Assembly (NCBI GenBank): GCA_027062285.1
Contig: JAMOTL010000030.1
Location: forward strand, 1 to 45,293
Direction of reading: 5' to 3'
Length of the DNA stretch: 45,293 nt
From: Nautiliaceae bacterium
GTDB lineage: Bacteria > Campylobacterota > Campylobacteria > Campylobacterales > Nautiliaceae
The notes beneath the pieces are model-generated. The model worked only from the letters and a program-made list of their open reading frames with translations. It did no database searches and was not told where the DNA came from. Shown piece after piece: positions 7,846-16,824 of this stretch (position 1 is the stretch's first letter; each line of letters begins with the position of its first letter). The position numbers and the translations under genes were made by a program.

Positions 7846-8928
7846 CTATCTCGCCGTACAGCTCATACACGGGTCAAAGCTTAGCACTATTGCCTGAGCA
7901 TCCGAATATTTCGCTCCTAAGAAAAGCTCTTTTAAAATAGGAATGTTTGCGTATGTCGGCACTCTTATTCTAACCCTATCCATTACTTTTTTACCACTTG
8001 CTTTTAGATAATAAAAGCATTCTCCTCTTGGCGCTTCGACTCTTACTACCGTCTCACCTTTTGGTCTTCCTTTTACTTTTACCTGATGTTCGCCCTGAGG
8101 CAAATTATCCAAAATATTCTCACACATCTCAATCGAATTTAACACTTCATCAAATCTCACCATATTTCTCGCCCAAACATCGCCTTCTTTTCTTGTTTGC
8201 ATTTTGTATCCCACTTCTTCAAAAGGAAGATAATCAAATTCCGCTCTAACGTCCGTTTCAAGTCCGCTGGCTCTGGCGATAGGTCCTGCGGTATTGTATT
8301 TAGCCGCCATTTCTTTACTTATTACCCCTACACCTTTCGTTTTAAGTCCAAAAGTATAATCGCTATCGTGAAATTCCATTACTTTTAAAACGTTTTCTTT
8401 TAGTTTTTTCAGCTTTTTCTTAGCAAATTCCGCTGTTTCAAGATCAATATCTCTTGCCACTCCACCTATAGTTTGATAATCGTATTGAACTCTATTTCCC
8501 GTAATTCTCTCAAGCACATCCATTACGTCTTCTCTGGCTCTAAATGTTTGCATAAAAAGATTTTCATACCCAACCACTTCAGCTACATGTCCGTTTGCCA
8601 GCATATGAGAGTGGATTCTGTCAAGCTCAACTACAAGCATTCTTAGATAATCTATTCTTTTATTTACTTCTATATCCATAAGCTTCTCTATCCCGTGAAC
8701 CACAGCTCCAGCGTGCGTAATCGAACAAAGCCCGCAAACTCTTGCCGTTAAATACGGAAGCTGATTGTATTCAAAGCGTGTGATCGCCGCTTTTTCTATA
8801 CCTCTGTGAACATATCCGATATGGGCTTCAACTTTTGTAATTATTTCATTTTCCGTATCAAACAAAAAGCTTATTGGCTCAGGAAGCGCTACATGTTGCG
8901 ACCCGAAAGGTACTACTATTTTTCCCAT
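7846..8928 (-). CDS. echE: Ech-type [NiFe] hydrogenase large subunit
   Basis: A 360-residue catalytic subunit of a group 4 membrane-bound hydrogenase. Both nickel-binding cysteine pairs are present: RVCGLC (Cys65, Cys68) and DPCMSC (Cys354, Cys357). This separates it from complex I NuoD, which lacks them. The protein ends three residues after the last cysteine, so there is no C-terminal extension for a maturation protease to remove. The neighbouring subunits and their order fit EchE. It reduces protons to H2 with ferredoxin electrons, or the reverse, coupled to ion movement. A TAAGGAGA ribosome site precedes the ATG. Confidence 0.95.
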   Translation of the reverse strand: MGKIVVPFGSQHVALPEPISFLFDTENEIITKVEAHIGYVHRGIEKAAITRFEYNQLPYLTARVCGLCSITHAGAVVHGIEKLMDIEVNKRIDYLRMLVVELDRIHSHMLANGHVAEVVGYENLFMQTFRAREDVMDVLERITGNRVQYDYQTIGGVARDIDLETAEFAKKKLKKLKENVLKVMEFHDSDYTFGLKTKGVGVISKEMAAKYNTAGPIARASGLETDVRAEFDYLPFEEVGYKMQTRKEGDVWARNMVRFDEVLNSIEMCENILDNLPQGEHQVKVKGRPKGETVVRVEAPRGECFYYLKASGKKVMDRVRIRVPTYANIPILKELFLGAKYSDAQAIVLSFDPCMSCTAR

Positions 8929-8937
8929 TACATCTCC

Positions 8938-9306
8938 TTATAGTTTCGTATCGGCTCTAAGCGGCGCTTTTGGCCCGTCAGGTGCAATAAACACTCCGGT
9001 TGCCGCATTTTCAACTTCAAGTCCGAAAAGATCCGCTAGTTCCCATTCAGCAAGCCAAGCACTTGGAATAACAGGTACTATTGAAGGAATAAAAGCATCA
9101 TATGAAACATCCTGGGCTCTAAAAATTTTTATTATATTTTTTGCTCCATATTTTGAAAAAAGCCAATCTATTTGAAGCTTTCCTCCAAGGTCAGTCGCAT
9201 TTACGGTAATAAAATTCCACTCACTCTCATCATAAAAATCTTTGATTTTTTCTACGACATTATCAAGCGTTACTTCCTCAATCTGCATATCAGGATTAAT
9301 CATCAT
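8938..9306 (-). CDS. echD: Ech-type hydrogenase subunit, NuoC-like
   Basis: A 122-residue protein of the complex I 30-kDa (NuoC) family. The conserved end ELADLFGLEVE (about residues 91-101) corresponds to the family signature E..D.fGi.f. Its small size matches EchD rather than the longer NuoC or HycE N-terminal domain. It overlaps echC by 11 bases and precedes echE by 9. It is a peripheral-arm structural subunit with no cofactor motif of its own. Confidence 0.87.
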   Translation of the reverse strand: MMINPDMQIEEVTLDNVVEKIKDFYDESEWNFITVNATDLGGKLQIDWLFSKYGAKNIIKIFRAQDVSYDAFIPSIVPVIPSAWLAEWELADLFGLEVENAATGVFIAPDGPKAPLRADTKL

Positions 9307-9787
9307 CTTCCACTCCTAAAGTTTTAATTATATTTTCGTGGTCTCTTAAATACTCTTTTTCTTTTGATTTCTGCTGCCATATTTCTATAGCTTCAACCAT
9401 TCCATCTATTAAAGCCTCAACTCTCGGAGCACATCCCGGGATCCATACATCTACAGGGATAATATTATTAACTCCGTTTTCAACATGGTAAAAATCTCTA
9501 AAAATTCCACCTCCGTGAGCGCAAGCGCCCATTGCCACTACTACTTTTGGTTCAGCCATTTCAAGATAAAGTCTTCTTAAAACATCCTTACAATTTTTCG
9601 TCACAGGTCCCGTTACAAGCAAAATATCCGCTTGTTTCGGATTCCCTCTGTTTAACATCCCAAACCTCTCTATGTCATATCTCGGTGCAAGAGCGGATAA
9701 AATCTCGATATCACACCCGTTACATCCACCTGTGTTGTAGTGTAAAATCCAAGGCGATTTTTTTCTAAATTTGCTAAAAAATCCCAT
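9296..9787 (-). CDS. echC: Ech-type hydrogenase small subunit, NuoB-like
   Basis: A 163-residue small subunit of the NuoB/EchC family that carries the 4Fe-4S cluster next to the NiFe site. The four cluster ligands are Cys22 and Cys25 (GGCNGCDIE), Cys89 (GACAHGGG) and Cys119 (PGCAPR). The motif spacing is that of group 4 hydrogenases, with CxxC instead of the adjacent CC of complex I NuoB, which supports a hydrogenase over a complex I role. It starts nine bases after the echB stop and overlaps echD. Confidence 0.92.
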   Translation of the reverse strand: MGFFSKFRKKSPWILHYNTGGCNGCDIEILSALAPRYDIERFGMLNRGNPKQADILLVTGPVTKNCKDVLRRLYLEMAEPKVVVAMGACAHGGGIFRDFYHVENGVNNIIPVDVWIPGCAPRVEALIDGMVEAIEIWQQKSKEKEYLRDHENIIKTLGVEDDD

Positions 9788-9796
9788 AATTTCTCC

Positions 9797-10627
9797 TTAT
9801 TGCCATAACGCTAACAAAATTACGTTTAATGCAGCCATAGGAATTAAAAATCCCCAAGCGAATTTCACCATCGCTCTAAAATCAAGACGTGCAGAAGCAT
9901 TGTCAAGCAGATTTATAAATAAAAACGCCAAGATTACAAGTAAAACACCCAGCCAGTAATGAGATCCTCCAAAAAGAAACACAAATGTAAATACATAAAT
10001 ATATTCAATCCATTTTCCGGTATATAACGCTTCATAAAAAGGACCACTATATTCAATTTCAGGTCCTCCGATAATTTCCTGATGAGCTTCGGCAATATCA
10101 AACGGGGATTTTTGAAGCATCATTGGAATAGTTAATAAAAACGCAATAAATACTAAAGGTAGTCTTAAAATAGGATAGCCTTCATAGGCTAACACATCTC
10201 TTATATCAAAACTTCCCACTACCAAAAACAGAGCCACTACCATTAAAACCATTAAAGGTTCATAACTAATCATATGCATAAGTTCTCTCAAAGCACCGAG
10301 TACCGAATAAGGACTTCTAACACTGCTAGCCCCTATTACCAACGCAAGTACCGCTATTACATGGAAAAATACCGCAATAAGTAAATCGTTTCCGAGTAAT
10401 AAAACCGCCAAAGCAAACCACTCGGCAATAAAATACATTATTCCCATTAACGCATGAAGCGAATGAATCATAAGCGGTCTTTTATCCATTAATTTAAAAA
10501 AATCATAAAAGGGCTGAAGCAGAGGCGGTCCGACTCTTTTTTGCATTCTCGCTTTTACTATTCTCTCAATACCATAAACAAAACCTCCGATTATTGGAGC
10601 TAGTAAAGTTAATATTACATTTATCAT
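9797..10627 (-). CDS. echB: Ech-type hydrogenase membrane subunit, NuoH-like
   Basis: A 276-residue integral membrane protein with about eight hydrophobic helices. It has the NuoH/HyfC signatures: RVGPPLLQPFYDFFKLM (about 32-48) on the first cytoplasmic loop and SPFDIAEAHQEIIGGPEIEY (about 174-193), the acidic loop that links quinone-like or cluster chemistry to ion pumping. It overlaps echA by 4 bases (ATGA). It anchors the catalytic arm to the membrane. Confidence 0.92.
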   Translation of the reverse strand: MINVILTLLAPIIGGFVYGIERIVKARMQKRVGPPLLQPFYDFFKLMDKRPLMIHSLHALMGIMYFIAEWFALAVLLLGNDLLIAVFFHVIAVLALVIGASSVRSPYSVLGALRELMHMISYEPLMVLMVVALFLVVGSFDIRDVLAYEGYPILRLPLVFIAFLLTIPMMLQKSPFDIAEAHQEIIGGPEIEYSGPFYEALYTGKWIEYIYVFTFVFLFGGSHYWLGVLLVILAFLFINLLDNASARLDFRAMVKFAWGFLIPMAALNVILLALWQ

Positions 10628-12471
10628 AATAAACCTCCTCCAAGGACTACTACCATTACAAATAAAGCGATACTGAATGCCACAAAATATCCTTCATATT
10701 TGGCAAGACATTCAAAATTCCAGGTCTCCATATGTCTTGGAAATTTTTCACCACAGTTGTAAGGATGAACGACATCAGCTTTGAACTTTACAAAATACGG
10801 AAGTATATGAATCAATGATAAAATAATAAGCGCCCCCAAAATCTGCCAAAAATAAAGAGTGGAATCATACATATGAAGAGTAAGTCCAGTAGCATAAATT
10901 TCAGGCTTTCCGGCAATACTTTTAGCAATAGGTACAACAAAATCGACAATAAACGGAGCTATAAAAACCGTAATTGCCAAAAGCCATACATAATACCAAA
11001 CTGATACGAAATTGAACGTTTTTGGAAGTTTTACCCAGTTTATTTTTTCAATGCCGTGAGCTTTTCTTACACTAATCCCTAATACTTTCATATATAAAAT
11101 ACTCAAAAAAGCACTTCCGGCACCGACATAAATGATAAGTAAAATATAACTTCCGTGCTGTAAGAAATTGCTAACTTCTTCAATCATCATCCATTTACCG
11201 ATAAATGTACCAAACGGAACAAAAGTCATATTTAAAAATCCGAAAAATATAAACATAAGGGTAAGAGGAGCTCTTTCTATGAGTCTTCTCATTTGATTGA
11301 TATATTTAACATGAAAAACTTTTTCAAGCACTCCCGCTTCAACGAATAAAAACCCTTTGGCAAAAGCATGGAAAATTATTAAAATCAAACTTGCCGTAAC
11401 CGCAATAGGAGTACCAACAGCCGCCGCTAACATCATAAGCCCTAAAAGCGATATAGTCGAATAAGCAAGGATTTTTTTGAAATTATCCTGAGTCAGGGCA
11501 ATAACAGCAGCCACTACAAAAACATAACCTGTGGTAATAATCAAAAGTTTAGCAAGGAGAGTCCCCTTAATCACAGGAGCTATTCTTAAAATCAAATAAG
11601 GAGCTATTTTTACCATTGTAGCCGAGTGTAAAATAGCACTAACAGGAGTCGGAGCCACCATCGCACCGAGCAGCCATTTGTGAAACGGCATTTGAGCACC
11701 TTTTACAAGAGCGCTTAAAGATAAAAACCCGAGAGCTGCCATTGAAACAAATTCAGGATGTTTTAAAAGTTCGGTAAAATGATAAACTCCATTATATTTA
11801 ATAAAAATCATTAAAGCGATTAAAATAGCAATTCCGCCGATTTGATTCATCCACAAAGCAAGATTAGAATTATTAATAGCTTCCCTGTCACCTCTAAATC
11901 CTATCATAATATAGCTCGCAAGCGTTGTAGTTTCGAATAAAGCAAAAAACCATTCTATATTATTGACGCTCACAGCAAAATTCATAACACCCAAAAACCA
12001 TACAACAATAGCTACAAAAGAATGTTTTCCTTTTTCTGAGTAATCCATATATTTTGTAGCAAAAATAGCAATAGGCACACCGATAATCGCTACAATTAAA
12101 TAAAACATAACCGTAATATCATCAACATAAATATTAGGTGTTTGTGAATGAGGCATCATTAACAATACAATAATTAAAAAAATAATCTGAATAGTAGCTA
12201 AAATTGAAATTAAAGTATTTTTTCTAATAATACCTTGATAAAAAAAATAACTCAGCAGTCCGAAGTCATAAATACTTACAAGTAAATCCAACCATTTCGG
12301 AGTCTCTATTAATGACGGATGCGGCTGAATATAAGCGAAATAAGCGGTAATAATTAAAATCGGAAGCATTAAAAATGTCAAAACATTTGTAATAATATCC
12401 TTCTTAAGAAAAAAAATAATCAATGCCGCTATCCAAGGTATGATAATATTAAGAGCTACCAACGTTCCCAT
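10624..12471 (-). CDS. echA: Ech-type hydrogenase ion-pumping subunit, NuoL-like
   Basis: A 615-residue antiporter-like membrane protein of the NuoL/HyfB/EchA family, with about 14-16 helices. Key features include the conserved glutamate in the helix LFETTTLASYIMIGF, the lysine in KGAQMPFHKWLLGAM (residues about 258-272), and the LHSATMVK block. It is the first gene of the operon. Gene order A-B-C-D-E-F on one strand matches the Ech hydrogenases of Methanosarcina and Desulfovibrio. No formate dehydrogenase or CO dehydrogenase gene lies next to it, so neither a formate hydrogenlyase nor a CO-linked role is indicated here. Confidence 0.92.
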   Translation of the reverse strand: MGTLVALNIIIPWIAALIIFFLKKDIITNVLTFLMLPILIITAYFAYIQPHPSLIETPKWLDLLVSIYDFGLLSYFFYQGIIRKNTLISILATIQIIFLIIVLLMMPHSQTPNIYVDDITVMFYLIVAIIGVPIAIFATKYMDYSEKGKHSFVAIVVWFLGVMNFAVSVNNIEWFFALFETTTLASYIMIGFRGDREAINNSNLALWMNQIGGIAILIALMIFIKYNGVYHFTELLKHPEFVSMAALGFLSLSALVKGAQMPFHKWLLGAMVAPTPVSAILHSATMVKIAPYLILRIAPVIKGTLLAKLLIITTGYVFVVAAVIALTQDNFKKILAYSTISLLGLMMLAAAVGTPIAVTASLILIIFHAFAKGFLFVEAGVLEKVFHVKYINQMRRLIERAPLTLMFIFFGFLNMTFVPFGTFIGKWMMIEEVSNFLQHGSYILLIIYVGAGSAFLSILYMKVLGISVRKAHGIEKINWVKLPKTFNFVSVWYYVWLLAITVFIAPFIVDFVVPIAKSIAGKPEIYATGLTLHMYDSTLYFWQILGALIILSLIHILPYFVKFKADVVHPYNCGEKFPRHMETWNFECLAKYEGYFVAFSIALFVMVVVLGGGLL

Positions 12472-12480
12472 TTTTCTCTC

Positions 12481-12530
12481 CTTTATCGATATCTTCCAAT
12501 AATATCAAAATGAACATTCATTTACAATTA
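12481..12530 (-). promoter_or_regulatory. ech operon promoter with a 16-base palindrome
   Basis: On the minus strand a -10 box TATTAT lies at 12504-12499 and an AAAGGAG ribosome site just before the echA ATG. Immediately upstream of the -10 box is a perfect inverted repeat, AAATGAA-CA-TTCATTT (12508-12523), covering the spacer and reaching the -35 position. This is a typical site for a dimeric regulator. The remaining bases of the 106-base gap (12472-12577) are AT-rich with no other gene seen. Confidence 0.5.
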
Positions 12531-12577
12531 ATATAAGAAAAAATTATGAATAATGCTTCAAAATTACACATCTTTTA

Positions 12578-13420
12578 TTAATTGTATTTTCTTTGATAAC
12601 GTTTTAACATTGAAATATTGCCTTGTAGACCGCCTTGATGTATATATAAAACATTGCGAAGCCCATAATAAAGCAAAGTTTCCCATCCTATAGGATCATA
12701 AAGCAAATCAAATTCAATTCCTGCGATTTTAAGTTCTCTCCATAAATCATATAAATTTTTATAAAGTTTTCCGAAATGATACTTTTTTTTGGGCGAAAGT
12801 ATCGTAGGAATTTTACCTCTCCCAAGCATATCAAATTGTTTTTTTAAATATTCGCTATCACCGACACACGGAGTCGTTATTACCTCAACATCCAAATGTT
12901 TCGCTAAAAAATAGGCTGTCGTACCAGTCCCGCTTGGCAAAAAAACTTTCAGATTATTTTTTAAACAATATTCATTTATTTCATCCGCTAAAATTTTTAT
13001 GCCTTCTTCACTCTTTTTTATTCTTCCCCCTTCTTCGATTATTAGAGTATTTTTATCTTTTAAAGAGAGTATAAAATTCCTTAAATCATCCCCTTTTAAG
13101 TCAATTTCAATAATTTTCATACCGTTTTTTAATGCTCCAAGATAATTTCCATGAGGGCTTCGTTTTAAAAATAAAGGAATATGGTTTGTATAATAAATAA
13201 ATTCCCATCCCTTGATCTTACAAAGCTTACTCAAAGAATACATAGCATTTGACTGGTTTGAGCCAAAGCTTATTACTCTTTTAATTTCAGGAAAATCCCT
13301 TTTCAAAAAATAATAAAATTTTCTTGCTTTATTACCTTCAAAAGGTTTTAATAAATCATCTCTTTTGACGTGATAGAAGTTGTTTTTAAAAATAAAAGGA
13401 GTAATAGAAGAAGAGAGCAT
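12578..13420 (-). CDS. PLP-dependent enzyme, ACC deaminase/D-cysteine desulfhydrase family
   Basis: A 280-residue fold-type II PLP enzyme. The N-terminal block VKRDDLLKPFEGNKARK (about residues 18-34) has the PLP-binding lysine (Lys31) in GNKxRK, followed by SFGSNQSNAMYSL, the substrate-binding SNQSN motif, and a phosphate-binding LPSGTGTTAYF loop. This layout is that of ACC deaminase/D-cysteine desulfhydrase-like proteins, although it is shorter than the usual ~330 residues. The start overlaps the fba stop by one base. The true substrate cannot be read from the sequence; amino-acid catabolism or sulfide release from D-cysteine are the likeliest choices. Confidence 0.82.
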   Translation of the reverse strand: MLSSSITPFIFKNNFYHVKRDDLLKPFEGNKARKFYYFLKRDFPEIKRVISFGSNQSNAMYSLSKLCKIKGWEFIYYTNHIPLFLKRSPHGNYLGALKNGMKIIEIDLKGDDLRNFILSLKDKNTLIIEEGGRIKKSEEGIKILADEINEYCLKNNLKVFLPSGTGTTAYFLAKHLDVEVITTPCVGDSEYLKKQFDMLGRGKIPTILSPKKKYHFGKLYKNLYDLWRELKIAGIEFDLLYDPIGWETLLYYGLRNVLYIHQGGLQGNISMLKRYQRKYN

Positions 13421-14493
13421 TAAATAGCTCTTAAGTCTTTATAAGCTTTAATTACCCTCTCTTTCATGGATTTTTCACCTTCTCTTAGCCATTTTCTCGG
13501 GTCGTAGTATTTTTTATTAGGTTTATCTTCACCTTCAGGGTTTCCGATTTGTGTTTGTAAATAATCCCAATATTTTTTAATATATTCTCTAACACCAGAC
13601 CAAAACGCCCATTGAGTATCGGTATCGATATTCATTTTTACTACACCGTAATCAATAGCTTCGTGAATTTTGCTAAGCTCGCTACCGCTTCCACCGTGGA
13701 ATACGAATCTGATAGGTTTTTCATGATTTAGTCCGAATTTTTCTCTTACATATTCTTGAGAATTTTTAAGAATAATCGGCTCAAGTTTAACTTTCCCCGG
13801 TTTATATACACCGTGAACGTTACCAAAGCTTGCCGCAATCATAAAAAGATCACTTACTTCTTTTAATTCTTTATACGCATATGCCACATCTTCAGGTTGA
13901 GTATAAAGTTTTGAGTTGTCAATTCCGGTATTATCGACTCCGTCTTCTTCACCGCCCGTTACTCCAAGCTCTATTTCAAGCATAATGTCAAGCGGAGCTA
14001 ATTTTTTTAGGTATTCTTTACATGTTTGAACGTTTTGTTCTAACGGTTCTTCGCTTAAATCAAGCATATGAGAACTAAACAGAGGTCTTCCGTATTTTTC
14101 TTTATGCTTAGCATTTGCTTCTATAAGTCCGTCAATCCACGGAAGAAGTTTTCTTGCTGCATGGTCTGTATGTAAAATTACAGGAATTCCATAAGCTTCA
14201 GCTAAAGTATGAATATGTTTAGCCCCGGCAATAGCACCTAAAATCGCTGCTTTTTGTCCTTCGTTATCAAGACCTTTTCCGGCCCAAAAATGAGCTCCAC
14301 CGTTACTAAACTGAATAATTATAGGAAGATTAACTTCACTAGCAGCTTCCATAACCGCATTTGCCGAATTTGTTCCGACTACATTAATAGCCGGAAGAGC
14401 AAATCCGTGATCTTTTGCATAATCTAAAACTTTTGCAGCTTCACTTCCTGTTAAAACCCCAGGTTTAATTCCAAGGTCTTTCCACCAACTCAT
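13420..14493 (-). CDS. fba: Class II fructose-bisphosphate aldolase
   Basis: A 357-residue class IIA aldolase, close in length to E. coli FbaA (359). Zinc-binding and catalytic motifs are visible: HTDHAARK (about 108-115), the acidic LEIELGVTGGEEDGVDNTG loop, SFGNVHGVYKPG and VFHGGSGS. It interconverts fructose 1,6-bisphosphate with two triose phosphates; in an autotroph it would act mainly in gluconeogenesis. The PPIase gene lies 11 bases upstream, the same pairing as peb4-fba in Campylobacter. Confidence 0.95.
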   Translation of the reverse strand: MSWWKDLGIKPGVLTGSEAAKVLDYAKDHGFALPAINVVGTNSANAVMEAASEVNLPIIIQFSNGGAHFWAGKGLDNEGQKAAILGAIAGAKHIHTLAEAYGIPVILHTDHAARKLLPWIDGLIEANAKHKEKYGRPLFSSHMLDLSEEPLEQNVQTCKEYLKKLAPLDIMLEIELGVTGGEEDGVDNTGIDNSKLYTQPEDVAYAYKELKEVSDLFMIAASFGNVHGVYKPGKVKLEPIILKNSQEYVREKFGLNHEKPIRFVFHGGSGSELSKIHEAIDYGVVKMNIDTDTQWAFWSGVREYIKKYWDYLQTQIGNPEGEDKPNKKYYDPRKWLREGEKSMKERVIKAYKDLRAI

Positions 14494-14504
14494 CTTTCTC
14501 CTCC

Positions 14505-15380
14505 TTATTTAGCAGGTACTAAAAGTTTGAATTTTTCTTGTTTTTTTAAGCTTTCAAGTTCTTTTTTTAGTTTTTCATTTTTTAAATAAGCAATGATTTG
14601 AGGTTTAACCTGCTCATACGGCATATAATTATTATCTTTTTTGTCTTCAACCAAAATAATATGATATCCGAATCTTGTTTTAACAGGTTTTAAAGTCATT
14701 TCACCCGGTTTCATTTTAGAAACCGCTTCAGCAAACGCAGGTACCATTTGTTTTGGATTAAACCATCCAAGTTCCCCGCCTTGTACTTTGCTTGGTCCTA
14801 TTGAATATTTTTTAGCAAGCTCGGCAAATTTTTCCTCTAAAGCTTTACCTTTAAGACCTTTTAGTTCATTTATAAGTTTTTCAGCAGTTTTTTCGTCTTT
14901 TACAAGAATATGTCTCGCTTTGATTTGAGGCGTAGTTTTAAAATAAATATCTTTATTTTTTTCATAAAATTCTTTAGCTTCTTTATCACTTATTTTAATT
15001 TGATTAAATCTTTCTTTAAGCCACATATCTACGGCTAATTTCATTTTTGCCGCTTTAAACTGAGGAGTGTTTTCAATTTCTTTCGCTTTTTTATAAATTG
15101 TAACGGTATCTGCATAATCTTGAACTAATTTCTTAATATGCTGAGCCGGTAAATCCTGAAGTCTGATTCTTTTATCTCCGGTAATTCCCTGAATATAGGC
15201 ATTAATTTCTTTAACTTTTATTTTTTTTCCGTTAATTTCGGCAATTACCGTATCATCTGTAAGTCCGGGCATAGGTTTACCTAACATCCCGGCATTTCCT
15301 TTCATCGTGCCTCCCGCCATACCAGGAAACGCAAAAAGCGCACTTGTAGCTATTAATCCACTTATTAAAATTTTTTTCAT
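14505..15380 (-). CDS. Periplasmic peptidyl-prolyl isomerase, PEB4/CBF2-like
   Basis: A 291-residue exported chaperone/isomerase. It has a signal peptide (about 1-18), an N-terminal helical chaperone domain (about 40-140) and a parvulin domain (about 148-252) recognisable from IKARHILVKDEKTAEKLI and GGELGWFNPKQMVPAFAEA. This is the architecture of Campylobacter PEB4 and Helicobacter HP0175, which help outer-membrane proteins fold. It lies nine bases after yebC and 11 before fba. Confidence 0.92.
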   Translation of the reverse strand: MKKILISGLIATSALFAFPGMAGGTMKGNAGMLGKPMPGLTDDTVIAEINGKKIKVKEINAYIQGITGDKRIRLQDLPAQHIKKLVQDYADTVTIYKKAKEIENTPQFKAAKMKLAVDMWLKERFNQIKISDKEAKEFYEKNKDIYFKTTPQIKARHILVKDEKTAEKLINELKGLKGKALEEKFAELAKKYSIGPSKVQGGELGWFNPKQMVPAFAEAVSKMKPGEMTLKPVKTRFGYHIILVEDKKDNNYMPYEQVKPQIIAYLKNEKLKKELESLKKQEKFKLLVPAK

Positions 15381-15389
15381 TCTTTCTCC

Positions 15390-16106
15390 TTATGCCATAT
15401 TATGTATTACGTTTTGTACGTCATCTATATCTTCTAAAACCTCGATAAGTCTCTCTACCTTTTCAGCAGTTTCGTCATCAACTTCACTTTCATTAGTAGC
15501 AACCAATTGAACGTTACTTTCAAGTATTTCAATTCCATCAATAGAGTTTACCGCTTCAAGCACAGCATTAAAATCCTCAGGAGCGCTTTCAATCACTAAA
15601 ACTTCATCAAGTTCCTTAATATCATCCGCTCCGGCTTCTATAGCATTTTCTATTACCTCTTCATCTTTATCACTTCTGTTTACAACTATAACACCCTTTT
15701 TCTCGAACATCCAAGCCACACTTCCGCTTGTTCCCAAACTTCCCCCGGCTTTTTTAAAAGCGTGTCTGATTTCGGCTACGGTTCTGTTTTTGTTGTCTGT
15801 CAGACATTCAACCATAATGGCAACACCACCCGGACCGTAACCTTCATAAGTCACTTCGCTTAAAACAACTCCGTCAAGATTCCCGGTCGCTTTGTCAATA
15901 GCTCTTTGAATATTACTCATCGGCATCGAATCAGCTTTGGCTCTTTCAATAGCCAGTCTAAGAGCCGGATTATTATCAGGATTTCCGCCGCCTTGTCTAG
16001 CGGCAGTCATAATGGCTCTTACATGTTTTGTGAAAATTTTTGATTTTTTAGCGTCTTCTTTTGCTTTGATATGTTTAACTTTTGACCATTTATTATGTCC
16101 AGCCAT
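15390..16106 (-). CDS. YebC/PmpR family protein
   Basis: A 238-residue member of the YebC family. It has the invariant start [21 protein letters not shown], the [23 protein letters not shown] block (about 40-62) and [14 protein letters not shown] (about 87-100). Members have been described as DNA-binding regulators and, more recently, as ribosome-associated factors that relieve stalling; the sequence cannot separate these roles. It heads the yebC-PPIase-fba-PLP enzyme operon and faces nth across a 70-base divergent promoter region. An AAGGAGAT ribosome site precedes the ATG. Confidence 0.93.
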   Translation of the reverse strand: MAGHNKWSKVKHIKAKEDAKKSKIFTKHVRAIMTAARQGGGNPDNNPALRLAIERAKADSMPMSNIQRAIDKATGNLDGVVLSEVTYEGYGPGGVAIMVECLTDNKNRTVAEIRHAFKKAGGSLGTSGSVAWMFEKKGVIVVNRSDKDEEVIENAIEAGADDIKELDEVLVIESAPEDFNAVLEAVNSIDGIEILESNVQLVATNESEVDDETAEKVERLIEVLEDIDDVQNVIHNMA

Positions 16107-16129
16107 ATATCTCCTTTGCTAAAATATTT

Positions 16130-16140
16130 GTTATTATAGC
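16130..16140. promoter_or_regulatory. Overlapping divergent -10 boxes for yebC and nth
   Basis: On the minus strand TATAAT (16138-16133) lies at the right distance for yebC. On the plus strand TATTAT (16132-16137) lies at the right distance for nth. The two boxes share five bases, so the promoters should compete for polymerase. There is no clear -35 box on either side. Confidence 0.5.
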
Positions 16141-16176
16141 ATTTTAAGAGACAAAAAAACCTTAAAAGGGAAAAAA

Positions 16177-16824
16177 ATGGTTTTAAGAACACCTGAAGAG
16201 CTTGAAGAGATAAAAAGAAGATTTTTAGAACGCTATAAAGGCTCAAAAACCGAACTTAATTATCATAACGATTATGAACTTTTAGTGGCGATTATTTTAT
16301 CCGCTCAATGTACGGATAAAAGAGTTAATATGGTAACACCGGAATTATTTAAAAAATATCCCGATATCGATTCTTTAGCATGTGCCGAGGTTGAAGATGT
16401 GAAAGAAATAATAAAATCATGTAATTTTTTTAACAATAAAGCAAAAAATTTAGTAGCTATGGCACAAATGGTAAAAGAAAAATACGGAGGTAAAATTCCA
16501 AGAGAACATAAAGATTTAATAAAATTACCTGGTGTGGGAAATAAAACGGCAAACGTTTTTCTCATAGAAATGGAAGGTCAAAACAGAATGGCTGTGGATA
16601 CGCATGTATTCAGAGTAGTTCACAGACTTGGAATTACAGATGCCCAAACGGTGGAAGAAACGGAAAAAGATTTAATTGAAGCGTTTAAAACCGATTTAAA
16701 CGATCTTCATCACGGATTTGTTTTATTCGGTCGTTATATTTGTACCGCCAAAAATCCTAAATGCGAAAAATGTTTCGTACCTGATTTTTGTGTAAGTAAG
16801 GAAAACTTCAAACCCAAAAGATAA
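16177..16824 (+). CDS. nth: Endonuclease III
   Basis: A 215-residue DNA glycosylase/AP lyase of base excision repair. It shows the helix-hairpin-helix LPGVGNKTANV with the catalytic lysine, the catalytic aspartate in AVDTHVFRV, and the 4Fe-4S cluster motif C-X6-C-X2-C-X5-C near the C-terminus (CTAKNPKCEKCFVPDFC). Length matches E. coli Nth (211). It removes oxidised pyrimidines. An AAAAGGG ribosome site precedes the ATG. Its end directly abuts the convergent methyltransferase gene. Confidence 0.96.
   Translation: MVLRTPEELEEIKRRFLERYKGSKTELNYHNDYELLVAIILSAQCTDKRVNMVTPELFKKYPDIDSLACAEVEDVKEIIKSCNFFNNKAKNLVAMAQMVKEKYGGKIPREHKDLIKLPGVGNKTANVFLIEMEGQNRMAVDTHVFRVVHRLGITDAQTVEETEKDLIEAFKTDLNDLHHGFVLFGRYICTAKNPKCEKCFVPDFCVSKENFKPKR

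Noticed and set aside
7330-12471. Complex I (Nuo) fragment or formate hydrogenlyase
   Set aside because: The large subunit has both nickel-binding cysteine pairs, which NuoD lacks, and there is no formate dehydrogenase or CO dehydrogenase gene beside it; the six-gene order is that of Ech.
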